64,000 bases of DNA from Gigantopelta aegis. Taxonomy: Eukaryota; Mollusca; Gastropoda; Neomphalida; Peltospiridae. The stretch covers positions 29,590,775-29,654,774 of the forward strand of contig NC_054706.1 of assembly GCF_016097555.1 (NCBI RefSeq), written 5' to 3'. Position 1 is the stretch's first letter. The number at the start of each line of letters is the position of its first letter. A model generated the notes under the pieces. It worked only from the letters and a program-made list of their open reading frames with translations. It was not told the origin of the DNA and ran no database searches. This document shows positions 1-11,202 of the stretch, piece after piece. Both the position numbers and the translations under genes were made by a program.

Positions 1-1228
1 TAGGCCACTACATCAACTTCTCTCTCACTAACCACTAACTGTCCTGGACCTACAACCCTGAGATAGTTGAACAACTCTTTGGGTGGGTGTTAGGCCACTA
101 CACCAACTTCTCTTTCACTAACCACTAACTGTCCTGGACCTACAACCCTGAGATAGTTGAACAACTCTTTGGGTGGGTGTTAGGCCACTACACCAACTTC
201 TCTTTCACTAACCACTAACTGTCCTGGACCTACAACCCTGAGATAGTTGAACAACTCTTTGGGTGGGTGTTAGGCCACTACACCAACTTCTGTGTCACTA
301 ACCACTAACTGTCCTGGACCTACAACCCTGAGATAGTTGAACACTCTTTGGGTGGGTGTTAGGCCACTACACCAACTTCTCTCTCACTAACCACTAACTG
401 TCCTGGACCTACAACCCTGAGATAGTTGAACAACTCTTTGGGTGGGTGTTAGGCCACTACACCAACTTCTGTGTCACTAACCACTAACTGTCCTGGACCT
501 ACAACCCTGAGATAGTTGAACACTCTTTGGGTGGGTGTTAGGCCACTACACCAACTTCTCTTTCACTAACCACTAACTGTCCTGGACCTACAACCCTGAG
601 ATAGTTGAACACTCTTTGGGTGGGTGTTAGGCCACTACACCAACTTCTCTCTCACTAACCACTAACTGTCCTGGACCTACAACCCTGAGATAGTTGAACA
701 ACTCTTTGGGTGGGTGTTAGGCCACTACATCAACTTCTCTCTCACTACACCAACTTCTCTTTCACTAACCACTAACTGTCCTGGACCTACAACCCTGAGA
801 TAGTTGAACAACTCTTTGGGTGGGTGTTAGGCCACTACACCAACTTCTCTTTCACTAACCACTAACTGTCCTGGACCTACAACCCTGAGATAGTTGAACA
901 ACTCTTTGGATGGGTGTTAGGCCACTACACCAACTTCTCTTTCACTAACCACTAACTGTCCTGGACCTACAACCCTGAGATAGTTGAACAACTCTTTGGG
1001 TGGGTGTTAGGCCACTACACCAACTTCTCTTTCACTAACCACTAACTGTCCTGGACCTACAACCCTGAGATAGTTGAACAACTCTTTGGATGGGTGTTAG
1101 GCCACTACACCAACTTCTCTCTAACTAACCACTAACTGTCATGAATAGACAGTTCAGATAGCTGAGGTATGTGTATGTGTCCAGGACAGCATGCTTAATT
1201 GAACTTAATTGGATATAAGCACGAAAAT
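1..1228 (+). repeat. 90-bp tandem satellite ending in a SINE tail
   Basis: About 12.5 head-to-tail copies of a 90-bp unit (some 89 bp) fill bases 1-1140. The unit holds TAGGCCACTACACCAACTTC, then CACTAACCACTAACTGTCCT and CAACTCTTTGGGTGGGTGT. The array runs off the left edge. After the last unit comes CAGATAGCTGAGG, CCAGGACAGC and GGATATAAGCACGAAAATA, which is the 3' part of the intact SINE at 39974-40215. That SINE also has GGCCACTACACC, CTCACTAACCACTAAC and TGTCCTGGAC in the same order, so the unit appears to be an amplified internal piece of this SINE family. One unit near 721-760 carries a short internal duplication. Confidence 0.92.
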
Positions 1229-1516
1229 ACATGTAAGTGTAAAGAAATTAAACACCAAACGATATGTACTGTAAATATGAAAAGTGTATATTGGAAATCC
1301 AAGGGTGTTAATTATCTTTCAAAGTACATACATGTACAGCCTTATTAAGCCTTATTAAGCTTATCTCAACACAATGTTATTAAGCTTTGTAGCATGGTTG
1401 TGTCAATTTTTGTTTAAAGTAGCATGTGCAATATACAGGCCATGAGATTTTAAATTTCATGGGAAACATTTGTTTTGTTCCATGCCTTGTTATCATGGAA
1501 ACCCCATTGGAAACTA

Positions 1517-2025
1517 CAGTGAAACCCCTCTAAACCAGACACCCTCAGAACCAAGTAAAATGTCCAGTATTAAGTGGTATCCTGAGAGGTTAAAGGCATA
1601 TTGTCACAGATCACTGACCTGTTTAATAGTCTAACAAAGTATTACCTGAACAAAAATAATTTGATTTGCCCCTAAATGTACTTTATTCAACCATCTTCAT
1701 AACCACCATACTTCATTTAGTAATGATATTTTGTAAAAATAATTGAATTATGGCAATGGTCCATAATTCAAAAACTAAAATTGCTGAGAGGGTTGACATG
1801 GATTTCACTCCATCATGTTTCAGTTAAGGTGATGCAATAGCTAGATTTGGTTTCCAACAATGCATGTAATTTTTATTTATTATCCATTTTTAGAGAAATA
1901 AGGTCCTTAAATCCGTGACAGTATGCCTTTAAGTTCTCTATCGATTTTTAAAAAACGAACGTGAAGAATGTCTGGTTTGGGGGAATTCCGGTTTACACAG
2001 GGTCCGGTTTTGAGAGGTTTCACTG
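1517..2025. mobile_element. Pogo/Tigger-like MITE, TA target site
   Basis: Terminal inverted repeats start CAGTGAAACCCCTCTAAACC at the left and end GGTTTTGAGAGGTTTCACTG at the right, flanked by TA on both sides. This terminus matches the pogo/Tigger style of Tc1-mariner elements. No transposase is present. A second element (1594-1928) sits inside it. A shorter relative lies at 29878-30044. Confidence 0.75.
1594..1928. mobile_element. TTAA-flanked MITE nested in the pogo-like MITE
   Basis: Inverted ends AGGCATATTGTCAC and GTGACAGTATGCCT are each flanked by TTAA (1590-1593 and 1929-1932). TTAA duplications are typical of piggyBac and Kolobok relatives. It interrupts the older element at 1517-2025, giving a relative insertion order. 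Confidence 0.75.
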
Positions 2026-2102
2026 TATATATATATTATTTTCGTTGAATAGTCATACTCCAGGCCTCTGAGAATTGAAAATCTGTGTGACCCATTTATT
2101 GG

Positions 2103-2428
2103 AAGGAAATGTTTTATTTAACGATACACTCAACACATTTTATTTACGGTTGTATTGCATCAGAGATATGGTTAAGGACCACACAGTTAGAGAGAGAGGA
2201 AACCTGCTGTTGCTACTTGATGAGCTACTCTTTTCAATTAGCAGCAAGGGATCTTTTATATGCACCATCCCATAGACAGGATAGTACATACCACGGTCTT
2301 TGTTACATCAGTTGTGGAGCACTGGCTAGAACGAGAAATAGCCCAATGGGGCCACTGACAGGGATTGATCCTAAACCGACAGTGCATCAAGCAAGCACTT
2401 TACCACTGGGCTACATCCCACCCCTCCC
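2103..2428 (-). mobile_element. SINE, type A' (GGGCGGGACGTAGCCCAG head, ACGACGCACTC tail)
   Basis: Read on the minus strand it runs from a GGG(C/T)GGGA-TGTAGCCCAG head with a B-box-like GGATCAATCCC region, through the central block CATATAAAAGATCCCTTGCT, to the tail GTGTTGAGTGTATCGTTAAA and TAAAACATTTCC. Short open frames here are translations of this repeat. Confidence 0.88.
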
Positions 2429-2429
2429 C

Positions 2430-3184
2430 ACAGAAATAATCCAGGTAACCCAATTCCTTGTTGTGTAACCTGTTATATCCAAGTAAATGGTGCTCCCAAT
2501 TCTGCATGCATGAAATATAGGTTATGTAAAATTAGATTTGCGCGAGCAACACATGAACAAAACAATCATTCTCGCAATTTTCAGAGGCCTGTACTTGAGA
2601 TAATAATTATGGGAAGCAAAATTTCCATTCTGTAATTTTACACACATGGTACCGGAAAAGAGTGTTTCCGTGATATCCGAGGGCCTGCAATAAGTTCCAG
2701 GGGGTGGAGCTTAGAAATGCAGTAACGTCTAGATTTCAGAAGTTATTTGATGGTCTGTTAAGCTAGGAATCCATGTGTACGTAGTACATGATGTGTAAAA
2801 AAAAAAGTTTATATATAGAAATCAATTGAAGCGCTTCCATATGTGTACACAATGTGTGTCATGCATGTTGCGTAATGCGTTGATTCCCGAACTCCTCGGT
2901 GATCGTTTTAATACCAGGAAGTAGGGAAATCAGGCATGACTTCACTGCTAAAGGCAAAATATTTTATAAACAATAAAACCCCAGCAACATCCAACTAAAA
3001 TATAAATGCGAGGTAGATTGTGTAGGCTATGTATGATGCATTTTAGTATACTTTGGAATACTGTAGGTGTCCTTTTTAAAAGTTCTACCTCCTTTCTCCA
3101 AAGAAAAATCATGCATCCACCCCAGATACATGTATGATATTATTACATTTAATATATTACATGTGTTATAGAATATTTTACATT
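2430..3184. other. No feature seen
   Basis: AT-rich sequence without recognisable exons or repeats of the families defined here. Confidence 0.5.
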
Positions 3185-3297
3185 AGACACTGATATTCTA
3201 AACAAGAAAATATCTTTAATGTAAATTATTAGTCATCAAAAAGGTTGTGTATATTGTAAACATGTTACGATGGAAGCAAACTCAGGATACTCCCTTT
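3185..3297. mobile_element. Half of a TTAA-type MITE
   Basis: Matches the right half of the element at 22696-23078: GACACTGATATTCTAAA, AAGAAAATAT and the end GCAAACTCAGGA with CTCCCTTTAA. No left half is recognisable, so it is truncated. Confidence 0.6.
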
Positions 3298-3470
3298 AAT
3301 GATTTTTCTACGTGTGTTAATTTACAATGCTTTGCACTTGCACAGTTAACTTGGGAGTCATCAGTAGGTATTGCCATCTGTAGTGTTAATTTCAATGGAC
3401 ATTTTGGATTTGTTATATATACATGTTGTAGGTCATGACCAATCAGATGTGTTTATTATTTAAATTATAA

Positions 3471-3800
3471 GGGGCAGGATTTAGCCGAGTCGACTGAGCT
3501 TGGGGTGCTTCTGTTGCATGATCGAACCACATCAGTGGATCCATTCAACTGATTGGGTTTTTTCTCATTCCAACCAGTGTATCACAACTGGTAAACGGCT
3601 GTGGTATGTGCTTTCCTGTCTGTGGGAAATATAAAAAATGCCTTGCTGCTAGTGGAAAAAATATAAAAGATGCCTTGCTGCTAGTGGAAAATTGTAACAG
3701 GTTTCCTCTCATGACTACGAGTCAGAATTACCAAATGTTTGACATCCAAAAGCTGATGATTAATTAATCAATGTGCTCTACTGGTGTCATTAAACAAAAG
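3471..3800 (+). mobile_element. SINE, type C (TTAGCCGAGTCGACTGAGC head)
   Basis: A different tRNA-like head (TTTAGCCGAGTCGACTGAGC, ATCGAACCACATCAGTGGAT) is joined to the shared central block and to the tail TTGACATCCAAAAGCTGATG and TGTGCTCTACTGGTGTCATT. An internal piece (ATGCCTTGCTGCTAGTGGAA) is duplicated in tandem. Confidence 0.82.
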
Positions 3801-3954
3801 ATACAGACTTATTTAAATTGATCTCCAACATATGTTGGATTATTTCCAAATCAATTATACCAACAAAGCTCACAGCGATCTTTAAAATGGGTGTTAAAAA
3901 AAAAAAAATCTTCAGAAATGAGTATTTTAACAAATCTGAAACTGTTTATGTTCC

Positions 3955-4188
3955 CTATGGGCTATAATGATTTGTTATGTGGCCCCATGCAGCTTGATCT
4001 GCTGTGATGAGTTTTGAAAATGACTGTTTGGAGATTGCTTCAGTGAACAAAATCAACCAGCACTGTTTTATGCATTCATCAAATTTGTCAATTTGCTGCA
4101 GGGCTTGGCTGGAAAATTGTTTTGAAGAAACAAAAAGGTTATAAATATTCACAGACTGTTGACGATAAATCCTTAACACGCCATTGTA
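3955..4188 (-). other. Coding-like open frame beside an assembly gap, unrecognised
   Basis: On the minus strand an open frame of 78 codons ends at 3955 after beginning within or beyond the gap at 4189-4388. Its residues look like ordinary protein rather than simple repeat (for example SSKQFSSQALQQIDKFDECI and ITADQAAWGHITNHYSP). A short frame across the gap (INVDEKGFESTH) could belong to the same protein, but the 200 N placeholder makes phase meaningless. It could be a terminal exon, a decayed DNA-transposon gene or chance. No family is recognised. Confidence 0.25.
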
Positions 4189-4388
4189 NNNNNNNNNNNN
4201 NNNNNNNNNNNNNNNNNNNNNNNNNNNNNNNNNNNNNNNNNNNNNNNNNNNNNNNNNNNNNNNNNNNNNNNNNNNNNNNNNNNNNNNNNNNNNNNNNNNN
4301 NNNNNNNNNNNNNNNNNNNNNNNNNNNNNNNNNNNNNNNNNNNNNNNNNNNNNNNNNNNNNNNNNNNNNNNNNNNNNNNNNNNNNNNN
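4189..4388. other. Assembly gap of 200 N
   Basis: Exactly 200 N, a conventional placeholder for a gap of unknown size. Confidence 0.99.
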
Positions 4389-4494
4389 AATGAGTGCTTT
4401 CAAATCCTTTTTCATCAACATTAATAATAGTGATCATGAAGGCTGGGACGGACTATAAGAAAATAAATATGAAAAGCGAATACATCTGGGTAAT

Positions 4495-4770
4495 TACTTT
4501 TAGGTGTTCATTATGATAGTATACGTAATTAGGATTGTATTGAAAATATATTGTATCTAAGTATAATAGGCTGCCCCTTACCTTGTTTTTATTTATTTTT
4601 GTGCGATCATTTCTATAGTATTGTATCTATCGTACATTTAACCTGATTTTGAGGTGCTGAATTAAAAAGAAATATGTTTCACATGTGGGAAATTACGTTT
4701 AAAATAATAAAAACAAAATGATAGTATACGTAATTAGGATTTTGTTGAAAATACATTGTATCTTAGGTAG
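4495..4770. repeat. Dispersed repeat, two related blocks
   Basis: ATGATAGTATACGTAATTAG followed by TTGAAAATA(T/C)ATTGTATCT occurs at about 4513 and 4720. The inverted form (AATGTATTTTCAACACAATC, CGTATACTGCC) occurs near 38860. A second shared stretch is AACCTGATTTTGAGGTGCTG here and AACCTAATTTTGATATGCTG near 38470. The element type is unknown. Confidence 0.6.
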
Positions 4771-4899
4771 TATACAGTTAATTCCCTTGTGTATCCGCGC
4801 GCGCACTTCGGTTGTTGGTTTTGCACAGTTCCAGGCTTAAATTAATTATTTAGAATAGGAAGTAAATTCTTTAGCTTAGTGATTTTTTAAAATGACAAT

Positions 4900-5000
4900 A
4901 ATTGATTAAAGCTATGGCGTGTGTTGTAGTGACGTCACACCCTATGATGGTTTTACTATTTCGTAGCACTAAGAGAGCTTCGAAAATATGGGCCCAGTAC
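4900..5000. repeat. Fragment of a palindromic MITE also seen at 30735-30930
   Basis: GTGTTGTAGTGACGTCA and TTCGAAAATATGGGCCC match the right arm at 30855-30930 (GTGTTGTAGTGATGTCAT, TTCGAAAATATGGGCCC). Confidence 0.6.
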
Positions 5001-5084
5001 AGGGGTCTAGTGCATGAATCAAGACAATGACGGTATCTCGGACTATTTGCGAACGCCGAGACTTTCACGGTAGATGATTTCAAT

Positions 5085-5165
5085 TCAATTAAATTTATTG
5101 CATATTACCAAACAAACTGGTGTCAGCAAACAGATAAAACAAATAAACATAAAGCATGTTCTTCT
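5085..5165 (-). mobile_element. LINE-like 3' end
   Basis: On the minus strand it reads ATCTGTTTGCTGACACCAGT and then GCAATAAATTTAATTGAATT, a 3' end with short A/T-rich repeats. The ATCTGTTTGCTGACACCAG stretch recurs on the minus strand near 47190-47210. No reading frame is preserved beside it. Confidence 0.5.
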
Positions 5166-5207
5166 CGATCAGCGTTGAATTTAACAGCTACTTTAGGCTG
5201 GGCGGGA

Positions 5208-5409
5208 AATGGGAGAATTTGGCTCAGTCGGTTGAGCGTTCGCATGAGGGGCTTGCGTCGCAGTATCAAACCATCTCAGTGGATTCATTCAACTGACTGG
5301 GTTTTTCTCATTCCAACCAGTGCACCACAACTGGTCAAAGGTCGTAGAGGCCTATGTGCTTTCCTGTCTGCGGGAAAGTGCATATAAAAGATCCCTTGCT
5401 GCATTCGAG
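5208..5409 (+). mobile_element. SINE, type C, lacking its 3' tail
   Basis: The head TTTGGCTCAGTCGGTTGAGC with its A-box-like core, then CATCTCAGTGGATTCATTCA and the central block GTGCATATAAAAGATCCCTT, are present. The sequence switches to unrelated DNA after CTTGCTGC. Confidence 0.82.
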
Positions 5410-5429
5410 TCCGAATTAATAAATGTTTA

Positions 5430-6010
5430 TTTCGGTTTATTTCCTTCTAGGCTACCTATGCAAATTATCAGATTATTGTTTACAAAATTAATATCTATTA
5501 TTATGTTAAAGAAATTTATAAACTGACGAATGTTTTCAATGTTAAAAATATTAATCTTTCTAACAAATTATTTTTATATAAATCTCTCATCGTTTACGTT
5601 TTGCGTGATAACCTCGCTCAAAACGACATTTAATCTTGTTACGTGATAACACAAACACACATGGCGATCCCCTGTCTGGGATAATTGGCTAACGGCATTT
5701 ACAAGTTTATTGACATCAATAAAAACCACTATTGTTTTGGAATAAAGGCAAGTTTTGTTAAGATTCTTCAAAATGACACCTATTGAAGATAGTTACATCC
5801 ATTTTAAGTATTAAAATATGCAATATCGATCTTCAGAATCGTACATCAGCAGACACTGGGGGGGGGGGGTGATACTTGATAACGTGTTTGCAAATATTCT
5901 GAAGTTATACGTTGAGAAATGCGGTATCTTGTGGGAAAAGAGGATCAGAAGTTAAGTTTGTTTTGTTTAACGACACAACTAGAGCACGTTGATTTATTAA
6001 TTATCGGCAA
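5430..6010 (+). repeat. Left arm of a distant inverted-repeat pair
   Basis: This segment is the reverse complement of 12190-13035 over most of its length. Shared landmarks include GGTTTATTTCCTTCTAGG, GATTCTTCAAAATGACACCT, TCTTCAGAATCGTAC and GAGAAATGCGGTATCTTGTG. Its G run (5858-5869, 12 bases) matches a 34-base C run in the other arm. The right arm carries two extra hairpin MITEs. The repeat includes the 3' tail of a type B SINE (about 5950-6009). Confidence 0.85.
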
Positions 6011-6577
6011 AACAAAAATACCATCTCAGTTATTAATAAAGTGACTTTTTGTAAAACGGCGTCGTTAAATACAACATTTGCTATTTCCTATTTTTGGTAA
6101 AACGCTTGGGCAAAAAAAAAAACCCCACTGCTCAGTCGATTTGACCCGCATCAGACCTGTGACGTAGCATCAGGCATTCTGTTAGTAGGTCAACATGCCG
6201 ACAGCAGAGAATGATTTGTTCGAAAAACAGCCGATTCTTAACAGACACTAGTTTGGACATTTTGATCGTAACACAATTGTACATCTACTCTAATGGCACC
6301 TCGACTGGTGAGGTAGTGATATATAAGCACGTTAACCTAGTTACCTACCTTCCTGTGAAAAGCAGGACACAAGTTCAGTTCCGACTTTTGAAAATGGGAT
6401 ATTAACATTTGACTGTAATAAAAAAAAAAATGTGTTCAGATCAGAACGCATTTAAAACAAGCAGAATAAATAACATTATTTTATTGATTAATATCACATA
6501 TAGGGATCTGAATTTATTGTCTTAGACAGACCGGTATGATGCAATGCAGGTATGAACACATACAAATAATAATATAA
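6010..6577. other. No feature seen
   Basis: AT-rich; no repeat of the families defined here and no coding signal. Confidence 0.45.
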
Positions 6578-6693
6578 GTTGTAGAAGCATCACGAGGGGT
6601 ATATGGCTTTTTATGTACCGTACCCTCTGTGTGTTCTTTTAGCACACAAGGGGCACATAAAAAGTCATATACCCCGAGAGATGCTTCTACAAC
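6578..6693. mobile_element. Hairpin MITE with about 40-bp arms
   Basis: GTTGTAGAAGCATCACGAGG and GGTATATGGCTTTTTATGT are mirrored by ACATAAAAAGTCATATACC and CGAGAGATGCTTCTACAAC, with a short GC-containing loop. This near-perfect inverted repeat would fold back on itself. Confidence 0.7.
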
Positions 6694-8350
6694 GAATTTA
6701 TCTTGCCGACATGTTAAACCATATAGTCAAATAATCAAAATAACGCCAGAGTGCTAGTGCTAATCATTTTTACATGCTCATATACCACTATAGTTTCGAG
6801 CATGTCCGTCCCGGGGCCTGTCTCTGGATAGCCAGGGGCTTGTCCCGGGACAGAAAAAAATTAAGCGGAATATTTTGAAATTTACATCCAAAAATTAAAT
6901 AGTGGGCCTTTAAAATTTTGATGCGCATCTCTAATATAATTAATAAAGAAAACTCTACTCATTAAATTTGGTCGCTAGATTAGATCGGGTAGTCAAAAAG
7001 AAATTAGATCAGATCGGTGGCCTGAGTTGAAAATGGGCAGAATTTTAAAAATAGCAATTAGTAAAAAAGGTTAACAGAATTAAAAAAAAAAAAACCCAGA
7101 AAAAGAAAAGTTACAAGCCAAAAGTAAAAAGAACTGACTGCTCGGTCGAATATTTATATAATTTGGAGCACTAGTATTTAATAATATTAAAAAAAGAAAG
7201 TAATTTTGACAAACTTTTGAACGAAGGTCTAAAAGTTTTTAAAGTCCGATCTATATGTCCACGTGAGTGGCCTCGTTAAGGCCGTTAGGGTGCACAGCTT
7301 GTAGGGACGCGATGGGTTGCATCCCGTCAAGAAAACCTCTAGATTGACAGTCAATAGACGTTGAAGGTGTAGTGCTGTGCTGAAATATAGATCTTGACAA
7401 GCCGGATCCGTCTAAACGAGAGAGAGAATCAGACTGGGGTATAGTCCAGTCGTCATGGGTTGGTATGTGCGGACGGGCTCGACTCCGGAGGATACGAGAT
7501 GGTATCACAATAAAACAAAGTAAAGTCTAGAAAAGAGTAGTAGGGGCGACCCCGCTTCCTATTTCTTCTTAGAGTGGGGCGGTCAATCTTCCAGTGCTGC
7601 TAGGACAGGCTCGGACATGTAGAGACTAAACGCGAACAACCGTGGCGTTCTGCAGAATGGCCGTCATACGAGTCACGAAAAAAACAAGGCAACACAGTCA
7701 CACGGAGAAATAACGTGGAGGCAAGGAATCTCGCTAAAAAAGAATTCAACCTGGTGACCGCATACATCCCAGTGGAAAACTTCACTTCGTTGACAAAAAC
7801 AACAAAAGTGAAGGATCCCCAAGTCGAGCCGCGAAAGCACGTGCAGTGTGCACAAACACGTCTTACCGCGACGAGCTCCATACTGGGAATGATAACGCCA
7901 GACAATAATTGTTAACAATTTATTAATGGAGCCGTACCACGCGGACGCGAACGAAACCACTTGCCAGTGACGAAAAATAGTTCCATCGATAAACGAGTTT
8001 TTAACTTAAAATGTTTGTAATACGAAATTGTCTGAAACAAATATTAATAAACAAAACAAAAACTTATTTATTTATAATCTAATTATTGCGTTAGCATTAA
8101 CTGGGGTGGCTGGAAACTGTTGGAAATTACAGACGGAGTATAAGAGAATTTAGCTCCGCCCATAGGGGTATAAGGGATTTGTCCAACGATTTATCTTGCT
8201 ACCTACACTCGTTACTACAGGCGTTATTAATTGTTTGTTAAGCATTCAAAGAGGCGCGATTATTTCATAACACTTTCTGTGGTGTCCTAGTTACTGCCGT
8301 CATTGTTAAAAGGTGACCACTGGCAGACAGTAGGTATGATCGCATGTCGG
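6694..8350. other. Unassigned stretch; GC-richer block at about 7240-7920
   Basis: No exon or known repeat was recognised. Bases 7240-7920 are clearly richer in G+C than the surroundings and hold short open frames on both strands, none resembling a known protein. It could be a fragment of an unrecognised element. Confidence 0.4.
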
Positions 8351-8354
8351 TGTA

Positions 8355-8440
8355 GACAGAACAGAACAGAACTTTATTTCTCCCAGGCCGTTACACAGAG
8401 GCATATGGGGAATATGAAATAACACTATTTGACAGTGACA
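8355..8440 (-). mobile_element. LINE-like 3' end (GTTCTGTTCTGTTCTG tail)
   Basis: Minus-strand reading ends GAGAAATAAAGTTCTGTTCT, a short tandem tail typical of some non-LTR elements. A related end is at 48055-48110. Confidence 0.45.
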
Positions 8441-8647
8441 AGATGGGTTTTTAGGGGTAAGATCGCGCGCCGGTGTCGACAGAGCTAATTACTACATGAA
8501 AGGTTCTTTTGTTCTTGAATTTGCATCCGAAGTCCAGAATAGAAGGCATCCGGTGTTGACAGATTTTTTGTTTCCTAATAAATTAACGGTAGCTGAATGG
8601 GACTTTAAAACTATGCCTGTTTAGATAGATGCCGGCTTGGACAGTCC

Positions 8648-8650
<3 letters not shown>

Positions 8651-8694
<44 letters not shown>

Positions 8695-8773
8695 GCGTGT
8701 GTGCATGTGCGTGTGTGCATGTGCGTGTGTATTATATGTGCATGCGTGTGTATGTATATACGAACTTTGTGTG

Positions 8774-8805
<32 letters not shown>

Positions 8806-8824
8806 CGCACGCACGCACGCACAA
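8651..8824. repeat. Compound microsatellite (GT)n, (TA)n, (CGCA)n
   Basis: About 40 bases of pure GT, then GTGC/GTGT variants, about 28 bases of TA and a short CGCA run. The peptides it could encode (poly-CV, poly-YI) are artefacts. Confidence 0.97.
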
Positions 8825-8884
8825 AATGTATTTAATTATGAAATACAAGCCCCATATTTTTTATCGTTCAAGGCTTGGTACCCT

Positions 8885-9035
8885 CCACTGGCGTTGGCAG
8901 GATTTTATATGTGGATTGGGGGGGGGGGGGGGGGGGGGGACCCACACTATTTATTTATGTGTATATATATGATTTTATAAAATGTAATAGTTTATTTTAA
9001 AAAATGCCCCATCCCTATGCCACTGCAGGGATGGC
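8885..9035. mobile_element. Poly-G-bearing short element (type E)
   Basis: CCACTGGCGTTGGCAGGATT, a long G run (8919-8939), ACCCACACTAT and GATTTTATAAAATGTAATAG, then CCCTATGCCACTGCAGG. The same order occurs near 41020-41120, 47380-47515 and 54200-54390, so this is a dispersed element whose ends resemble (G/C)AGTGGCGTAG and its complement. Confidence 0.6.
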
Positions 9036-9621
9036 GCATGGCCTAACACTTTTCAAACAGGCACTTTTGTGGGTTATATTTGTTATATCTGTGAAAATGT
9101 CCTCAACTGAATTTTCCACAACAGTTGACACAATAGTAGTCAAAAATTTCCGCTCTAATACCACAACAATCCTATGTTTAACGTCAAATACATTTACATC
9201 GATCATTTTCGAGTTCCTTGATTAAAAAAGAAATTCAGATAATCATTAATACACACATACACTACAGAAAGAAACCCGACAGCACCCGCATTCAGCTAAG
9301 CTTCGGCAAACTCTGGACAGCAGAATTCTAAGTTCGCCGACCTATATCGTGACGTAGCATCACATGATCGCCCACTCAGCCATTCCGTCTTCCAGGGGCC
9401 TTCTCAAAACGACAAGTGCCCAACAATCGATCACCGTCTCATAGGCCTACAATAAATTAATCGAGGTCACTAAATACGTTTTAAAAAGGAAGGAAATGTT
9501 CTTATTTAATGATGCACTCAACATATTTTTTTATTTATGCTTATATGGAGTCAAACATATATGGTTATGGTCGCCACTTCATGGAAGAAAAAGGTTTTAA
9601 AACGTATCTAACGAGCATAGA

Positions 9622-9830
9622 GGTACTTTTAAATTGACAAACATTCGACAATCTCCATTGTATTATTTTGTAAATATCTATTTAATGATAGTCTACCTAA
9701 GTTAGCATTTACTTGTTTGGGCTCTCATTAATGTACAAGGCGGTGTTTACTCTTGAAATTAAAAGAAAGATGTCGGTAAACAGGTGATTTGTGCACTTTA
9801 TTGGAACAGACTATAACACATTTTGGTCAA
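9622..9830 (+). repeat. Inverted-repeat partner of 11395-11575
   Basis: TAGCATTTACTTGTTTGGGC, GGTGTTTACTCTTGAAATT and GGAACAGACTATAACACATT appear here and, reverse-complemented, at 11395-11575. The pair lies inside the larger 5.4/12.2-kb inverted pair. Confidence 0.8.
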
Positions 9831-10138
9831 CGTGTCAATTTCATTGTTGTTACAATATGTGAGGGACTGTTTCTGATGACGGTTTACCCCTATGCCTGTC
9901 CAAAAAAAAATGTGTAGACATTTATAAGTAACTTTTGAGCAAAACTGTCAAAAACCATTCTGAGTTTGTGATCTATTATACCGGTATTGAAGGTGCTATC
10001 TCATAGTTGCATAATGATAGCTATTGCAAATTATGTTTTTATTCAATTTTGCTTTAACATATATAAATGAACATAGGAAATAATTTTACCTACTAGTAGA
10101 AAATAAATTTTTATTGGCGAATCTTTATCACAAACAGA

Positions 10139-10522
10139 AAGAAAGAAATGTTTTATTTTACGACGCACTCAACACATTTTATTTACGGTTATATGGCGTC
10201 AGACATGTGGTTAAGGACCACACATATTTTGAGAGGAAACCCGCTGTCTCCACTTCATGGGCTACTCTTTCCGATTAGCAGCAAGGAATCTTATTTGCGC
10301 TTCCCACAGGCAGGATAACACAAACCATGGCCTTTGTTGAACCAGTTATGGATCACTGGTCGGTGCAAGTGGTTTACACCTACCTACTGAGCCTAGCGGA
10401 GCATTCACTCAGGGTTTGGAGTCGGTATCTGGATTAAAAATCCCATGCCTCGACTGGAATCCGAACCCAGTACCTACCAGCCTGTAGACCGATGGTCTAA
10501 CCACGACGCCACCGAGACCGGT
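10139..10522 (-). mobile_element. SINE type A, first of three in a row
   Basis: Full-length on the minus strand: head ACCGG(C/T)CTCGGTGGCGTCG with B-box-like GGGTTCGGATTCC, central GAT(T)CCTTGCTGCTAATC, tail GTGTTGAGTGCGTCGTAAAA and CATTTCTTTC. TATCACAAACAG(A) flanks this and the next two copies. Confidence 0.93.
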
Positions 10523-10534
10523 TTATCACAAACA

Positions 10535-10800
10535 AAAAGAAAGAAGTGTTTTATTTAACGACGCACTCAACACATTTTATTTACGGTTATATGGCGTCAG
10601 ACATGGTTAAGGACCACACAGATTTTGAGAGGAAACCCGCTGTCGCCACTACATGGGCTACTCTTCCGATTAGCAGCAAGGGATATTTTATTTGCGCTTC
10701 CCACAGGCAGGATAGCACAAACCATGACCTTTGTTGAACCAGTTGTGGATCATTGGTCGGTGCAAGTGGTTTACACCTACCCATTGAGCCTTGCGGAGCT
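10535..10800 (-). mobile_element. SINE type A, second of three, head missing
   Basis: Same family. It lacks the tRNA-like head: the sequence stops at AGCTCCGCAAGGCTCAATGG (minus strand) and meets ATCACAAACAG directly. Confidence 0.9.
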
Positions 10801-11202
10801 ATCACAAACAGAAAGAAGTGTTTTATTTAATGACGCACTCATCACATTTTATTTACGGTTATATGGCGTCAGACATATGGTTAAGGACCACACAGATTGT
10901 TTTTTTACAGGAAACCCGCTGTCGCCACATAGGCTACTCTTTTACGACAGGCAGCAAGGGATCTTTTATTTGCGCTTCCCACAGGCAGGATAGCACAAAC
11001 CATGGCCTTTGTTGAACCAGTTATGGATCACTGGTCGGTGCAAGTGGTTTACACCTACCCACTGAGCCTTGCGGAGCACTCACTCAGGGTTTGGAGTCAG
11101 TATCTGGATTAAAAATCCCATGCCTCGACTGGGATCCGAACCCAGTACCTAGCAGCCTGTAGACCGATGGCCTACCACGACGCCACCGCTATCACAAACA
11201 GA
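10801..11202 (-). mobile_element. SINE type A, third of three
   Basis: Same family, nearly full length; the head ends CCACCG at 11188 and is followed by CTATCACAAACAGATG. Copies 2 and 3 share GAAAGAAGTG at the tail. Confidence 0.9.

Noticed and set aside
7251-7960. Several overlapping frames in the GC-richer block
   Set aside because: None resembles a known domain, frames exist on both strands, and no start or splice context favours any of them.
8583-8980. Frames of poly-CV, poly-HT and poly-YI
   Set aside because: Translations of the GT/TA microsatellite.
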